A stretch of 13,460 nucleotides of DNA. It comes from an uncultured Bacilli bacterium. Its GTDB lineage: Bacteria; Bacillota_I; Bacilli_A; RF39; UBA660. The notes beneath the pieces were generated by a model, which saw nothing but the letters and a program-made list of their open reading frames with translations, made no database searches and was not told the DNA's origin. The position numbers and the translations under genes are program-made. The DNA lies in the NCBI GenBank assembly GCA_934095805.1, contig CAKOKV010000009.1, positions 1 through 13,460 of the forward strand. Reading direction: 5' to 3'. Shown here piece after piece: positions 6,988 to 13,458 of this stretch (its first letter is position 1; the number at the start of each line of letters is the position of its first letter).

Positions 6988-7329
6988 TTATTCATAATCA
7001 CATTTTTCTAAATAATTAACCTTTTTATTGTGTTTTTTAGCATATTCTATTTCTGATTTTGTACTTTCTCCAATATATCCACCTACATTTATTACAAATA
7101 TTTCATCTGACATATCAATCTTTCTTTTATGCATATCATCTAACATTTCTTTTGTCTTAGTAAGTGTTCCTTCATCCATTTGTTCCCATACTTCATTATC
7201 ACCAGAGTGTCCGAATAGACCTACTGATATAACTATATTACCTTTTAATGTTAAATTTTTTTGAGCTTCCATAAACTCATTTTTGAATCTTGTTGATCCG
7301 CATAGTGTTATAACTTTATATTTTTTCAT
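6988..7329 (-). CDS. Nucleoside 2-deoxyribosyltransferase-like protein
   Basis: A 113-residue protein with the Rossmann-like layout of this superfamily: first strand and loop VITLCGSTRF (6-15), a variable middle, then SDEIFVINVGGYIGESTKSEIEYA (74-97), matching the usual strand, GES/GxST loop and helix with an acidic residue (Glu88 or Glu93) where the catalytic Glu is expected. The classical enzymes exchange bases between deoxynucleosides; many short members like this are uncharacterised and may act on other nucleotides (the DNPH1-type hydrolases are a related possibility). A single-gene unit: extended -10 promoter upstream, terminator downstream, GAAAGGA ribosome binding site. Confidence 0.75.
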   Translation of the reverse strand: MKKYKVITLCGSTRFKNEFMEAQKNLTLKGNIVISVGLFGHSGDNEVWEQMDEGTLTKTKEMLDDMHKRKIDMSDEIFVINVGGYIGESTKSEIEYAKKHNKKVNYLEKCDYE

Positions 7330-7373
7330 ATTTTTTCCTTTCTATGTCATAAACTTATTTCTTTTATAAAAAT

Positions 7374-7401
7374 ATTATAACAAACAAAATATAAATTAAA
7401 A
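7374..7401 (-). promoter_or_regulatory. Extended -10 promoter for the deoxyribosyltransferase-like gene
   Basis: On the minus strand TGTTATAAT contains a consensus TATAAT (7374-7379) with TGn. The -35 region is poor (TTTTAA at 7396-7401, 16-base spacer), as expected for an extended -10 promoter. It lies 45 bases before the ATG. Confidence 0.55.
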
Positions 7402-7481
7402 ACTTATATTTTATTTATTTAAAATATTTTAATATTACTTGATACTTCTTTACTAGCATCTGTTATAAATAATTTATACAT

Positions 7482-7510
7482 TTAAAAATTGTATTATTTC
7501 TAATACAATT
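7482..7510 (-). terminator. Intrinsic terminator with GAAA loop after the 186-residue gene
   Basis: On the minus strand AATTGTATTA, loop GAAA, TAATACAATT, then TTT: a perfect 10-base stem directly joined to the stop codon of the gene at 7509-8069. Confidence 0.75.
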
Positions 7511-8069
7511 ATTTTTTTCTTTTTATTAAACTATATCCTGGTTCTTCTATAAAAGGTACTGATGATACACTAGCATCATATAAAGTAACTTCTGTTTCGA
7601 TTGGGAAAACAACTTTTCTCGTTTCTTCTTCTGTTTTTTTAAAACCAAATAATTCTAAATTTTTACTTAGCCAATCTCTATGAGCTATTAATAATCTGTA
7701 AATACTATTTAAATCATTTTGTGTTAAATATTCACCATATTTAAGATATTCTAATAACTTATTTATTTTATATGGATTTGTAATTACAAAATCAAATGCA
7801 GAATCATAAATTCTTTTTCCTGTTTTATCTATATAATATCTATATGGTGTTGTATAGATTAAATCTTCTGCTCTACCATTTTCATCTTCTCTAAATAACA
7901 TTCCTCTACATGTTATTGCTGTTTGATATTGTGATTTAATATTTGATATAGCTAATTTATTACCTTTAAACATTTTACCATTTTTATCTTTTAAAATCAC
8001 TTGTGAATCTAATGGCATTTCTAATGTACCGATTTGAACCTCATTTCTTTTTGCTACATATTTTTTCAT
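7509..8069 (-). CDS. Unrecognised 186-residue soluble protein
   Basis: I do not recognise this protein. It has no signal peptide, membrane segment or known catalytic motif. Visible traits: a strand-rich N-terminal third (IGTLEMPLDSQVILKDKNG), a central segment with AITCRGMLFREDENGRAEDL and TPYRYYID, a helical segment about 105-145 (INKLLEYLKYGEYLTQNDLNSIYRLL), and an Arg/Lys C-terminus. Total length and lack of truncation signs suggest an intact gene. It has AGGAGGA before the ATG, its own strong promoter (8093-8120) overlapping the end of the HAD gene, and a terminator on its stop codon, so it is expressed as a separate unit. No function is proposed. Confidence 0.85.
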   Translation of the reverse strand: MKKYVAKRNEVQIGTLEMPLDSQVILKDKNGKMFKGNKLAISNIKSQYQTAITCRGMLFREDENGRAEDLIYTTPYRYYIDKTGKRIYDSAFDFVITNPYKINKLLEYLKYGEYLTQNDLNSIYRLLIAHRDWLSKNLELFGFKKTEEETRKVVFPIETEVTLYDASVSSVPFIEEPGYSLIKRKK

Positions 8070-8092
8070 ATTGGATTCCTCCTAGAAATATT

Positions 8093-8120
8093 ATTATATC
8101 AATTAAATATAAAATTTCAA
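8093..8120 (-). promoter_or_regulatory. Strong sigma-A-type promoter for the 186-residue gene
   Basis: On the minus strand TTGAAA (8115-8120), 16-base spacer, consensus TATAAT (8093-8098) with TGA before it. This is the best promoter match in the window. Its -35 box touches the stop codon of the HAD gene (8121-8123). Confidence 0.7.
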
Positions 8121-8873
8121 TTAATATAATATTTCTTCTATTATTTTACCTACTCCATCTTCATTGTTTGTATATTTTGTTATCATTCTTGCTGTTTTTT
8201 TCACTGCTTCAGGAGCATTTAACATAGCAACTCCGTATCCAGCATTTTTAATCATTTCAATGTCATTTTCTCCATCACCAATAGCAATTATATTTTCTCT
8301 TCCAATGTTAAGTCTTGCCATTATTTTTTCTACTGCTGTTGCTTTTGTTGAACCTTTATTAACTATTACAAGTCTTCCGCTCATACTTGTTGTTATTTCT
8401 AATTTATCATTCATTACTGATAATTCTTTTCTTATTTCATCTATTTTTTCTTCACTAGAAGTTCCAATAAGTTTAAAAGTATCATTATCTTTTATAAATT
8501 TATTTATATCTTCTATTTTTGTTCTTTTAAACAATTCATTTTTAGTATAAATCATCCATTCAATATTATATTTATCTATTAAATTCATCAATTCTTGCAT
8601 CGTACTTTTTGATATATGACTACTAAAAAGTTCAACACCTTTATTATTTACTATTAATGCTCCATTAAAGCAAATTGTATAATTAAAGTTATCTAAAAGT
8701 CCTAATTCTTCTAAATATGGTTTAATTCTATTAAAAGATCTAGCACTTGTAGGTATTATATTTATATCATTTTTATATTTTTTTATAACTTCTTTTGTAT
8801 AGTTTCCTATCTCTTTTTCATCATTTAAAAGAGTACCATCTAGGTCTGTAAAAATTGCATGTATATTATTCAT
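8121..8873 (-). CDS. Cof-type HAD-IIB family hydrolase (phosphatase)
   Basis: A full-length 250-residue HAD hydrolase with a C2 cap. Motif I DLDGTL at 10-15 (nucleophile Asp10, acid/base Asp12), motif II PTSAR at 41-45, Lys in VNKGSTKA about 173-177, and motif IV GDGENDIEM at 199-207. These phosphatases act on sugar phosphates, nucleotides or cofactor precursors such as FMN or pyridoxal phosphate; the cap sequence does not let me choose. AAAGGAGG precedes the start. It has its own promoter (8898-8926). The next gene carries its own promoter and no terminator separates the two, so readthrough is possible. Confidence 0.92.
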   Translation of the reverse strand: MNNIHAIFTDLDGTLLNDEKEIGNYTKEVIKKYKNDINIIPTSARSFNRIKPYLEELGLLDNFNYTICFNGALIVNNKGVELFSSHISKSTMQELMNLIDKYNIEWMIYTKNELFKRTKIEDINKFIKDNDTFKLIGTSSEEKIDEIRKELSVMNDKLEITTSMSGRLVIVNKGSTKATAVEKIMARLNIGRENIIAIGDGENDIEMIKNAGYGVAMLNAPEAVKKTARMITKYTNNEDGVGKIIEEILY

Positions 8874-8897
8874 ATTGCCTCCTTTTGTTGTTTATTA

Positions 8898-8926
8898 ATT
8901 TTACCACATTAATGTATTCTTTTAAA
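8898..8926 (-). promoter_or_regulatory. Sigma-A-type promoter for the HAD phosphatase gene
   Basis: On the minus strand TTTAAA (8921-8926), exactly 17 bases, TAAAAT (8898-8903) with TGG before it (extended -10). It begins just after the stop of the remnant gene at 8930. Confidence 0.6.
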
Positions 8927-8929
8927 GTT

Positions 8930-9213
8930 TTATTTCATTATTCTTAAATTCATATAATTATTATTTATGATAAATTGTTCTTTTTTATTCAAAGTTTTTA
9001 TGTATATATTTAATATATTATCTATATAATCATTAAATATATAGTTATTTTTTAATATCATAATCTCTATAATATTTAACTCTTTTAATATACTTAATAT
9101 TTCATTTTTATTTTCAATTAGTTCATTTATTTCTCTATCTGTAAGTATTAATCCTCTTTCTTTTGTTATGTTATTTGTGTTTAAGATTCTGTTTTTGATA
9201 TTAAATTATACAT
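8930..9213 (-). pseudogene. Frameshifted remnant of a small protein gene, possibly DUF6323-like
   Basis: A ribosome binding site (AAAGGA) and ATG at 9213 open the frame MYNLISKTES, which stops after ten codons at 9181. Shifting frame around 9190 gives an uninterrupted 86-residue continuation to a TAA at 8930-8932: RILNTNNITKERGL, then ILTDREINELIENKNEIL, then a poorly structured Ile/Asn-rich part. The join falls where a protein start and body would meet, so one indel seems to have broken a gene. The body resembles, from memory, the start of the uncharacterised DUF6323 family (pattern GLxLTxxxxxxLxExRNxxL), but the conserved middle looks partly deleted. The remainder of the 8874-9333 gap shows only promoter and terminator signals. 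Alternatives: two unrelated short frames, or chance openness in AT-rich DNA. Confidence 0.45.
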
Positions 9214-9266
9214 ATGTTTTATCCTTTCTAATATTTAATATCATATATAGATAAAGATTAGTAGTC

Positions 9267-9294
9267 TTGAAAAAATACGATTTTGTGGTAATAT
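9267..9294 (+). promoter_or_regulatory. Possible plus-strand promoter facing the terminator at 9312-9340
   Basis: The only promoter-like signal I see on the plus strand: TTGAAA (9267-9272), 16 bases, TAATAT (9289-9294), preceded by TGG. A transcript would start near 9301 and meet the bidirectional hairpin within about 40 bases. It may be fortuitous. Confidence 0.3.
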
Positions 9295-9311
9295 AAGTAT
9301 GCAATTCAAAG

Positions 9312-9340
9312 AAAATAGCACTAGTTTTTAGTGCTATTTT
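9312..9340. terminator. Bidirectional intrinsic terminator at the end of the five-gene operon
   Basis: AAAATAGCACTA and TAGTGCTATTTT form a 12-base stem with a 5-base loop. On the minus strand it ends the PH-like gene, whose TAG stop lies in the stem; the plus strand has six T after the stem, so it can also stop rightward transcription. Confidence 0.8.
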
Positions 9341-9753
9341 TTATATTCTTCATATATTTCTTTTATAGTTTTAACCAATGATAAACTTGTAGTTAATACT
9401 ATTCCTAATTCTTTAAATAGTTTTGTAACTTTATCCATTTCTATTTTTTTATTATTATTTACTATTTTATTAATTCTTTTTATGAAATCTTTTGATTCAG
9501 TTTCGTCTTTAAATTCAATAATAATATTTCCAGTTATTGTTTCAATTGTTACTTTGCTATTATCTCTTGATATTTTTAAGTTACCTTTATTTGTTTTTAT
9601 CATTTTGATATTTATATAATCAATTATCTCTTTTGTTTTTTTAAAGATACCTTTTTCTTTTTCCAATATTAGTTTATTTTGAGTAAGTGTTAAACTTAAT
9701 TTACCTTTGTTATCATTATATTTTAAAATATTATAACATTTTGATTCTTTCAT
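9334..9753 (-). CDS. Small soluble protein with a PH-like beta-rich region, unknown function
   Basis: A 139-residue protein, Lys- and Ile-rich, without signal peptide. Residues 10-95 look like a series of short strands ending in a helix (GKLSLTLTQNKLILEK, IIDYINIKMIKTN, LKISRDNSKVTIETITG, NIIIEFKDETESKDFIKRI); this is the rhythm of bacterial PH-like domains. A helical segment follows (110-139). I cannot name a family with confidence. The ATG at 9753 lies two bases beyond the stop of the GNAT gene, with AAAGGAAA inside the end of that gene, so translation is likely coupled. Last gene of the five-gene operon. Confidence 0.75.
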   Translation of the reverse strand: MKESKCYNILKYNDNKGKLSLTLTQNKLILEKEKGIFKKTKEIIDYINIKMIKTNKGNLKISRDNSKVTIETITGNIIIEFKDETESKDFIKRINKIVNNNKKIEMDKVTKLFKELGIVLTTSLSLVKTIKEIYEEYKK

Positions 9754-9755
9754 TT

Positions 9756-10250
9756 TTATTTCCTTTTATAAACCATGTGTAAGTCACCATTTGTTCCGGT
9801 TTTGTCATCAACAAATCCAACTTTTTCATAACAATGTATAGCTCTAAAGTTATTATCAAATACAAATAAATGGAAGTTTTCTATATTAAGTGCTTCTGTT
9901 CCATATTTAATTATAGCTTTCATTGCTTCTGTTCCATAATGCTTATTTTGTTTTTCACTTGTAATTGAAATACCTATTTCAGCAGCTCTGTCTTCAACAT
10001 TCATAAGTTCTATGTTTCCTACAAACTCATTTGTGGCTTTTTCTATCATTGAATAACATGCATTATTGTTTGATAGTTTTTCTTCAACCCAAGCTTTTTC
10101 TCCTTCATAAGTGTATGTTTTTTCTTTATGGCTTATCATACTCGCTACTGCTTTGTCATTAACCATTTTTAAATAATCTTCTATTAATGATTCAGATAAT
10201 TTTACATATATTAAATTTTCTGATTCAAATACTATTTCTAAATTTTCCAT
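9756..10250 (-). CDS. GNAT-family N-acetyltransferase (RimJ/RimL-like)
   Basis: A 164-residue acetyltransferase of the Acetyltransf_3 type. Seen: the early strand LIYVKLSESLIEDYLKMVND, the EKAWVEEKLS helix, central strands FVGNIELMNVEDRAAEIGISI, the acetyl-CoA loop around KQNKHYGTEAMKAIIKYGTE (positions near 102-121) and the terminal NNFRAIHCYEKVGFV, which is very typical of the RimJ/RimL group. Those act on protein N-termini or on small molecules and antibiotics; the target is open. AGAGGAG lies before the ATG. It starts 14 bases after the alkaline-phosphatase-fold gene and touches the PH-like gene, as the fourth gene of the operon. Confidence 0.9.
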   Translation of the reverse strand: MENLEIVFESENLIYVKLSESLIEDYLKMVNDKAVASMISHKEKTYTYEGEKAWVEEKLSNNNACYSMIEKATNEFVGNIELMNVEDRAAEIGISITSEKQNKHYGTEAMKAIIKYGTEALNIENFHLFVFDNNFRAIHCYEKVGFVDDKTGTNGDLHMVYKRK

Positions 10251-10264
10251 ATTATCTCCTCTTT

Positions 10265-11371
10265 CTACTTTTCTATTATAATTAGTGGTACAAATATTTC
10301 ATCATCTGTATATCCTGCATGATGAGATTCTAATACTTCGTCACCCTCATATAATAAAGTTTTATTTGTCTTCGCGATTGCTAAATAGTCTCCAAGTTCA
10401 CTGTTTATTATTTCATTCTTTTCTCCGTCTCCAAATAATTTACTTTCTAGTATATCTTCTTTTGTATATAAATCAAAATCATTACCAAAATATTTATTAA
10501 ATAAGTTTTCAAATTCTTCTTTTTTATTTTCTTTTATGAAGAATGAAACAGCTCTTGGTTCAGTTGAAGTACCTCTTTTTAAACATTCTATTATATCTGG
10601 ATAATCTTTTAAGAATATATTATCTACTTTTATATGTCCATGATCTGCTACTACAAAAATAACTGTATCTTTTAAGTTATTGCATAATTTTTCTGTCATT
10701 ATATTTCTGTATCTAATTAAATCTTTTACTGTTTTATTATCTGGTCCATACATATGCATTGTATGATCTGGTTCTTCATCATAAGCATAAATATATTTTT
10801 TGCCTTCTTCATTACAATATTTTTCTATTCTAGAATACATATCTAAGGCATCTGTATAAGGCTCTGCTCCGAATGGATATAGTCCGTATGCTTTATATTT
10901 TCCTTCTTCGTTTATACTTTCAACAATTGTTTTTTCTTTCATATATTTTTGTCTAACTTTTTTTGCTTCCACTAGTGGTGTGAAGGTTGGATCTGTTTTT
11001 TCAAAGTTTAAAAAGGTTGTTATTATTTTATCTATATCTTTATAATATGTGTTCCATCCGATCATACCAGTTTCGATTGGATTTAATCCAGTAACCATTG
11101 ATGTTGTTGCGGCTACTGTTGTTGCTGGAAATACTGTTGTAATGCTCTTTTTCATGTTCTTTACTAAAAAGTCATTTTCATTTAATGTTCTTTTTAATAT
11201 ATTAGCTCCCATTCCATCATAAAGGATAGTTACAACATTTTTTGGTTTTTTCTCTTCTAATATTTTATCTACAAATTCAATTGTATTATGATTATATGAA
11301 AGATTAAAATATTTTCTTATTGAGCAAGCTAAATTAGTTAAACATTCATTATAATTATTTCTTACTTTCAT
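10265..11371 (-). CDS. Alkaline-phosphatase-superfamily phosphodiesterase / nucleotide pyrophosphatase-like protein
   Basis: A soluble 368-residue protein of the type I phosphodiesterase/nucleotide pyrophosphatase family. Metal and nucleophile sites: YDGMG near residue 52 (first Asp), TTVFPATTVAATTS near 79 (Thr nucleophile), DHTMHMYGPD (Asp/His pair), VVADHGH (Asp-His) and SHHAGYT close to the C-terminus (last His). Family members cleave phosphodiester or pyrophosphate bonds of nucleotides, or phosphonates and phospholipid headgroups. No signal peptide or membrane anchor is present, so it acts in the cytoplasm, as many bacterial relatives seem to do. I prefer the ATG at 11371 to that at 11380: GAAGGA is 10 bases from the former but only one from the latter. 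It overlaps the ASCH-NUDIX gene by 17 bases. Confidence 0.85.
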   Translation of the reverse strand: MKVRNNYNECLTNLACSIRKYFNLSYNHNTIEFVDKILEEKKPKNVVTILYDGMGANILKRTLNENDFLVKNMKKSITTVFPATTVAATTSMVTGLNPIETGMIGWNTYYKDIDKIITTFLNFEKTDPTFTPLVEAKKVRQKYMKEKTIVESINEEGKYKAYGLYPFGAEPYTDALDMYSRIEKYCNEEGKKYIYAYDEEPDHTMHMYGPDNKTVKDLIRYRNIMTEKLCNNLKDTVIFVVADHGHIKVDNIFLKDYPDIIECLKRGTSTEPRAVSFFIKENKKEEFENLFNKYFGNDFDLYTKEDILESKLFGDGEKNEIINSELGDYLAIAKTNKTLLYEGDEVLESHHAGYTDDEIFVPLIIIEK

Positions 11372-12167
11372 TTTCTTCATATCCTTCTGTTATATTATTT
11401 ATATTTTTATTTTTTATCATTTCTTTTAAACCTTTAGGTAATATTTTATAATCGTCTATCTTTGATATTTCAATCCATTCTAATGTTATCCATTTACCTT
11501 CTTTACCATTAAATTTATTTTTCCTAATATCTCCTTCATATAAACATTCATAAATTATTTCTATTTGTTGATTTATAAATCCTTTATCAAAAGCTTTTTC
11601 TTCGCTTATACCTCTAAACTTTATGTTTGTTATATCATAATCTGTTTCTTCTTTGATTTCTCTTTTTATTGCTTCTTGGCTTGTTTCTAATTCTTGAATT
11701 TTTCCACCAGGCAGCATATAGAAATCTCTTCCTTCACTATTAAATAGTAAGATTTTACTTTTATCTTTGTTATATATAATAGCTGATGTTCTTAATAGAA
11801 ACTGATAATTATTTTCTTTGATTCTAATATCTTTTAATAATTTTATTTCTATCCCGACTACTCCATATTTTTGCTGTTCTTCTTTTGAATAATATATTTC
11901 CATATCACTTGGTTCTGCTTCTTCATCTTCTTTATATCCCATAGACACTTTATCAAATTGTTTATATAATTCATCAAAGCTATTAAATATATATAAGTTT
12001 GTTACAAGTGTACTTATTTTTTCATTAGTACTTCTATTTGTAAAAACTATTGTATCTCCAACTTTTATTTGTTGTCGTTTTTCATCGTATAATCTTAATT
12101 CAATAGTTTTAGTTCCCTGTTTTATTAGATTAAATGGTTCATTATGTAAATTCATTTCTCTAATCAT
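11355..12167 (-). CDS. ASCH-NUDIX domain fusion protein
   Basis: Two domains in 270 residues. The first (about 1-112) is an ASCH domain: the family signature GxKxxExR is seen as GTKTIELR at 18-25, followed by VGDTIVF and a region ending in VVGIEIKLL. The second (about 118-255) is a NUDIX hydrolase: LPGG at 152-155, then G155-x5-E161-x7-R169-E170-I-x-E173-E174, a complete Nudix box except that Asp176 stands where Gly is usual. ASCH domains bind or hydrolyse modified nucleosides (YqfB acts on N4-acetylcytidine) and NUDIX enzymes cleave nucleoside diphosphate derivatives, so a role in clearing or editing a modified nucleotide is an inference. AAAGGAGG precedes the start; its ATG overlaps the TGA of the upstream gene by four bases. 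Confidence 0.88.
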   Translation of the reverse strand: MIREMNLHNEPFNLIKQGTKTIELRLYDEKRQQIKVGDTIVFTNRSTNEKISTLVTNLYIFNSFDELYKQFDKVSMGYKEDEEAEPSDMEIYYSKEEQQKYGVVGIEIKLLKDIRIKENNYQFLLRTSAIIYNKDKSKILLFNSEGRDFYMLPGGKIQELETSQEAIKREIKEETDYDITNIKFRGISEEKAFDKGFINQQIEIIYECLYEGDIRKNKFNGKEGKWITLEWIEISKIDDYKILPKGLKEMIKNKNINNITEGYEENESKK

Positions 12168-12814
12168 TTTAATTCCTCCTTTATTATGTATTTAATATCC
12201 TCAATTGATTTATCAATATTAAAGCTTCCATTACCCACTGGATAAAATACTGTATAACAATCATATTTTTTATTATTTATCTCTAAAATATATTTTTCTT
12301 TTCTTGATTTAGAAACTGATATATTTTTATTAAGTACAATTTTGCTTACTTGATTACCAAATAATATTATTACTTTTGGATTAACTATTTCTAATTCTTT
12401 TTTAAATAATTCTAAATAGTTTTTATAAACATTATCTTTTAAAACTCTAGCATCTATCTGAGTACATTTTCCAAGATTAGTAATAAAGTAATTATGACTT
12501 TTTACTGAATCATATACTTCTTTTGCGAATTCTTCACTCCAGTTTTTATCATTATTTTTTATTTTATCATATATTTCTTTATCTAAAAGTTCTAACTTAT
12601 AAAATAATTTCCATATATTTTTAGTTCCAATCCAAGGTGATTTTAAGCCTTTCCAAGTTTTAGATGAAGCTATATTTCTTGATGTTGGATTCATAAAAAC
12701 AAAACATATATCAGGATTATTATCTTTACCACCAAAATATATTGAATCTAAACTTTCATCTCCATATATAGGTTGAAGCTTATCATATTCTTTTTTAAGT
12801 TCTTCTAGTGTCAT
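12164..12814 (-). CDS. Uracil-DNA glycosylase superfamily protein
   Basis: A 216-residue member of the UDG fold (a branch of short Bacillota proteins annotated as uracil-DNA glycosylase family). Motif A is FVFMNPTSR (38-46), equivalent to the GxNPG-type loop; TNLGKC at 112-117 and PKVIILFGNQ at 146-155 are the next conserved strands; VFYPVGNGSFN (189-199) corresponds to the minor-groove loop, which usually starts with HP and here has Tyr-Pro. The active-site differences make base specificity uncertain: it could be a true uracil glycosylase or act on another base. It ends in TGA, overlapping the ASCH-NUDIX start by four bases. First gene of the operon, with promoter at 12843-12870 and an AAGGAG ribosome binding site. 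Confidence 0.82.
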   Translation of the reverse strand: MTLEELKKEYDKLQPIYGDESLDSIYFGGKDNNPDICFVFMNPTSRNIASSKTWKGLKSPWIGTKNIWKLFYKLELLDKEIYDKIKNNDKNWSEEFAKEVYDSVKSHNYFITNLGKCTQIDARVLKDNVYKNYLELFKKELEIVNPKVIILFGNQVSKIVLNKNISVSKSRKEKYILEINNKKYDCYTVFYPVGNGSFNIDKSIEDIKYIIKEELK

Positions 12815-12842
12815 AAATACTCCTTATATAGTTGTTTTCTTT

Positions 12843-12870
12843 ATTATATCAAAAAAATATGCAATTTAAA
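12843..12870 (-). promoter_or_regulatory. Extended -10 promoter of the five-gene operon
   Basis: On the minus strand TTTAAA (12865-12870), 16-base spacer, consensus TATAAT (12843-12848) preceded by TGA. The -35 box shares bases with the tail of the lepB terminator, so the two units are packed without spare DNA. Confidence 0.65.
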
Positions 12871-12913
12871 ATGAAGCTGTAAGACAAAATCTATATTTAT
12901 CTACAACTTCATT
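12870..12913 (-). terminator. Probable terminator after lepB
   Basis: On the minus strand AATGAAG-T-TGTA pairs with TACA-G-CTTCATT (one mismatch inside an 11-base stem) around a 20-base loop, followed by TTAAATT. The long loop and short U-tract make it weaker than the others here. Confidence 0.55.
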
Positions 12914-12916
12914 AAT

Positions 12917-13411
12917 TTATTTAATTTTTCCTATTCTATCAAGTGGATAAAATCTTATATTTACTTTTCCAAGTATTTCTTCTTTTTTAAAGTTTCCAAG
13001 TATTCTACTATCTTTTGATACTTCTCTATTATCACCTAAAACAAAGTATTCGTTATCTTTGGTTTCTGCTGTAAAATCTTCTGTATCTTTAAAATCCATA
13101 TTTGTTTTTACTTCTTCACCATTGATATATAGTTTATTATCTTTATATTCTATTTTTTCATTAGGAAGTCCTATTACTCTTTTTATGATTCTATCATTAT
13201 CAGCTTCGTTTTTTAAAACAACTATATCAAATCTTTTAGCACCATTTATTCTATAACCTATTTTATTTATTAGTACTAAATTACCATCAAGTAGTGTATC
13301 ATTCATACTATCTCCATCAACCATAGCTGGTGTCACTACAAATGTTCTTATTAAGACTACTACTATTATTATGATTATATAATCTTTTGCTTCTTTTAAA
13401 AATTTAACCAT
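12917..13411 (-). CDS. lepB: Signal peptidase I
   Basis: A 164-residue type I signal peptidase, membrane bound through one N-terminal segment (about 10-27) with the catalytic domain outside. It removes signal peptides from secreted proteins. Seen: GDSMNDTL with nucleophile Ser35, RIIKRVIGLPNEKI with general base Lys77, and GDNREVSKDSR at 126-136 (boxes B, D and E). Length matches the short Gram-positive Sip type. The ATG at 13411 has AAAGGAA upstream. A strong terminator-like hairpin ends only about 20 bases upstream of the start, leaving no room for its own promoter, so it is probably read through from a gene outside the window. Confidence 0.95.
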   Translation of the reverse strand: MVKFLKEAKDYIIIIIVVVLIRTFVVTPAMVDGDSMNDTLLDGNLVLINKIGYRINGAKRFDIVVLKNEADNDRIIKRVIGLPNEKIEYKDNKLYINGEEVKTNMDFKDTEDFTAETKDNEYFVLGDNREVSKDSRILGNFKKEEILGKVNIRFYPLDRIGKIK

Positions 13412-13430
13412 TTTTTATTCCTTTCGTTTT

Positions 13431-13458
13431 AAAAAAAATTAGGTTCACAACCTAATTT
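13431..13458 (-). terminator. Strong intrinsic terminator (or attenuator) just upstream of lepB
   Basis: On the minus strand AAATTAGGTT, loop GTG, AACCTAATTT, then a T run (eight T in all with the stem end). It is a perfect 10-base stem. It would end a gene located beyond the right edge; its closeness to the lepB start leaves open an attenuator role. Confidence 0.8.

Noticed and set aside
7419..7481. A 20-codon minus-strand frame (MYKLFITDASKEVSSNIKIF) after the terminator of the 186-residue gene
   Set aside because: There is no ribosome binding site, it follows a terminator, and length is too short; possibly a remnant, but chance is sufficient.
3688..8550. Plus-strand open frames of 65-128 codons opposite the minus-strand genes (for example 8164-8550, 5893-6261, 3688-3915)
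   Set aside because: They are antisense to well-supported genes, rich in Ser/Phe/Ile as expected from the complement of Lys/Asn-rich genes, and lack ribosome binding sites and domains.
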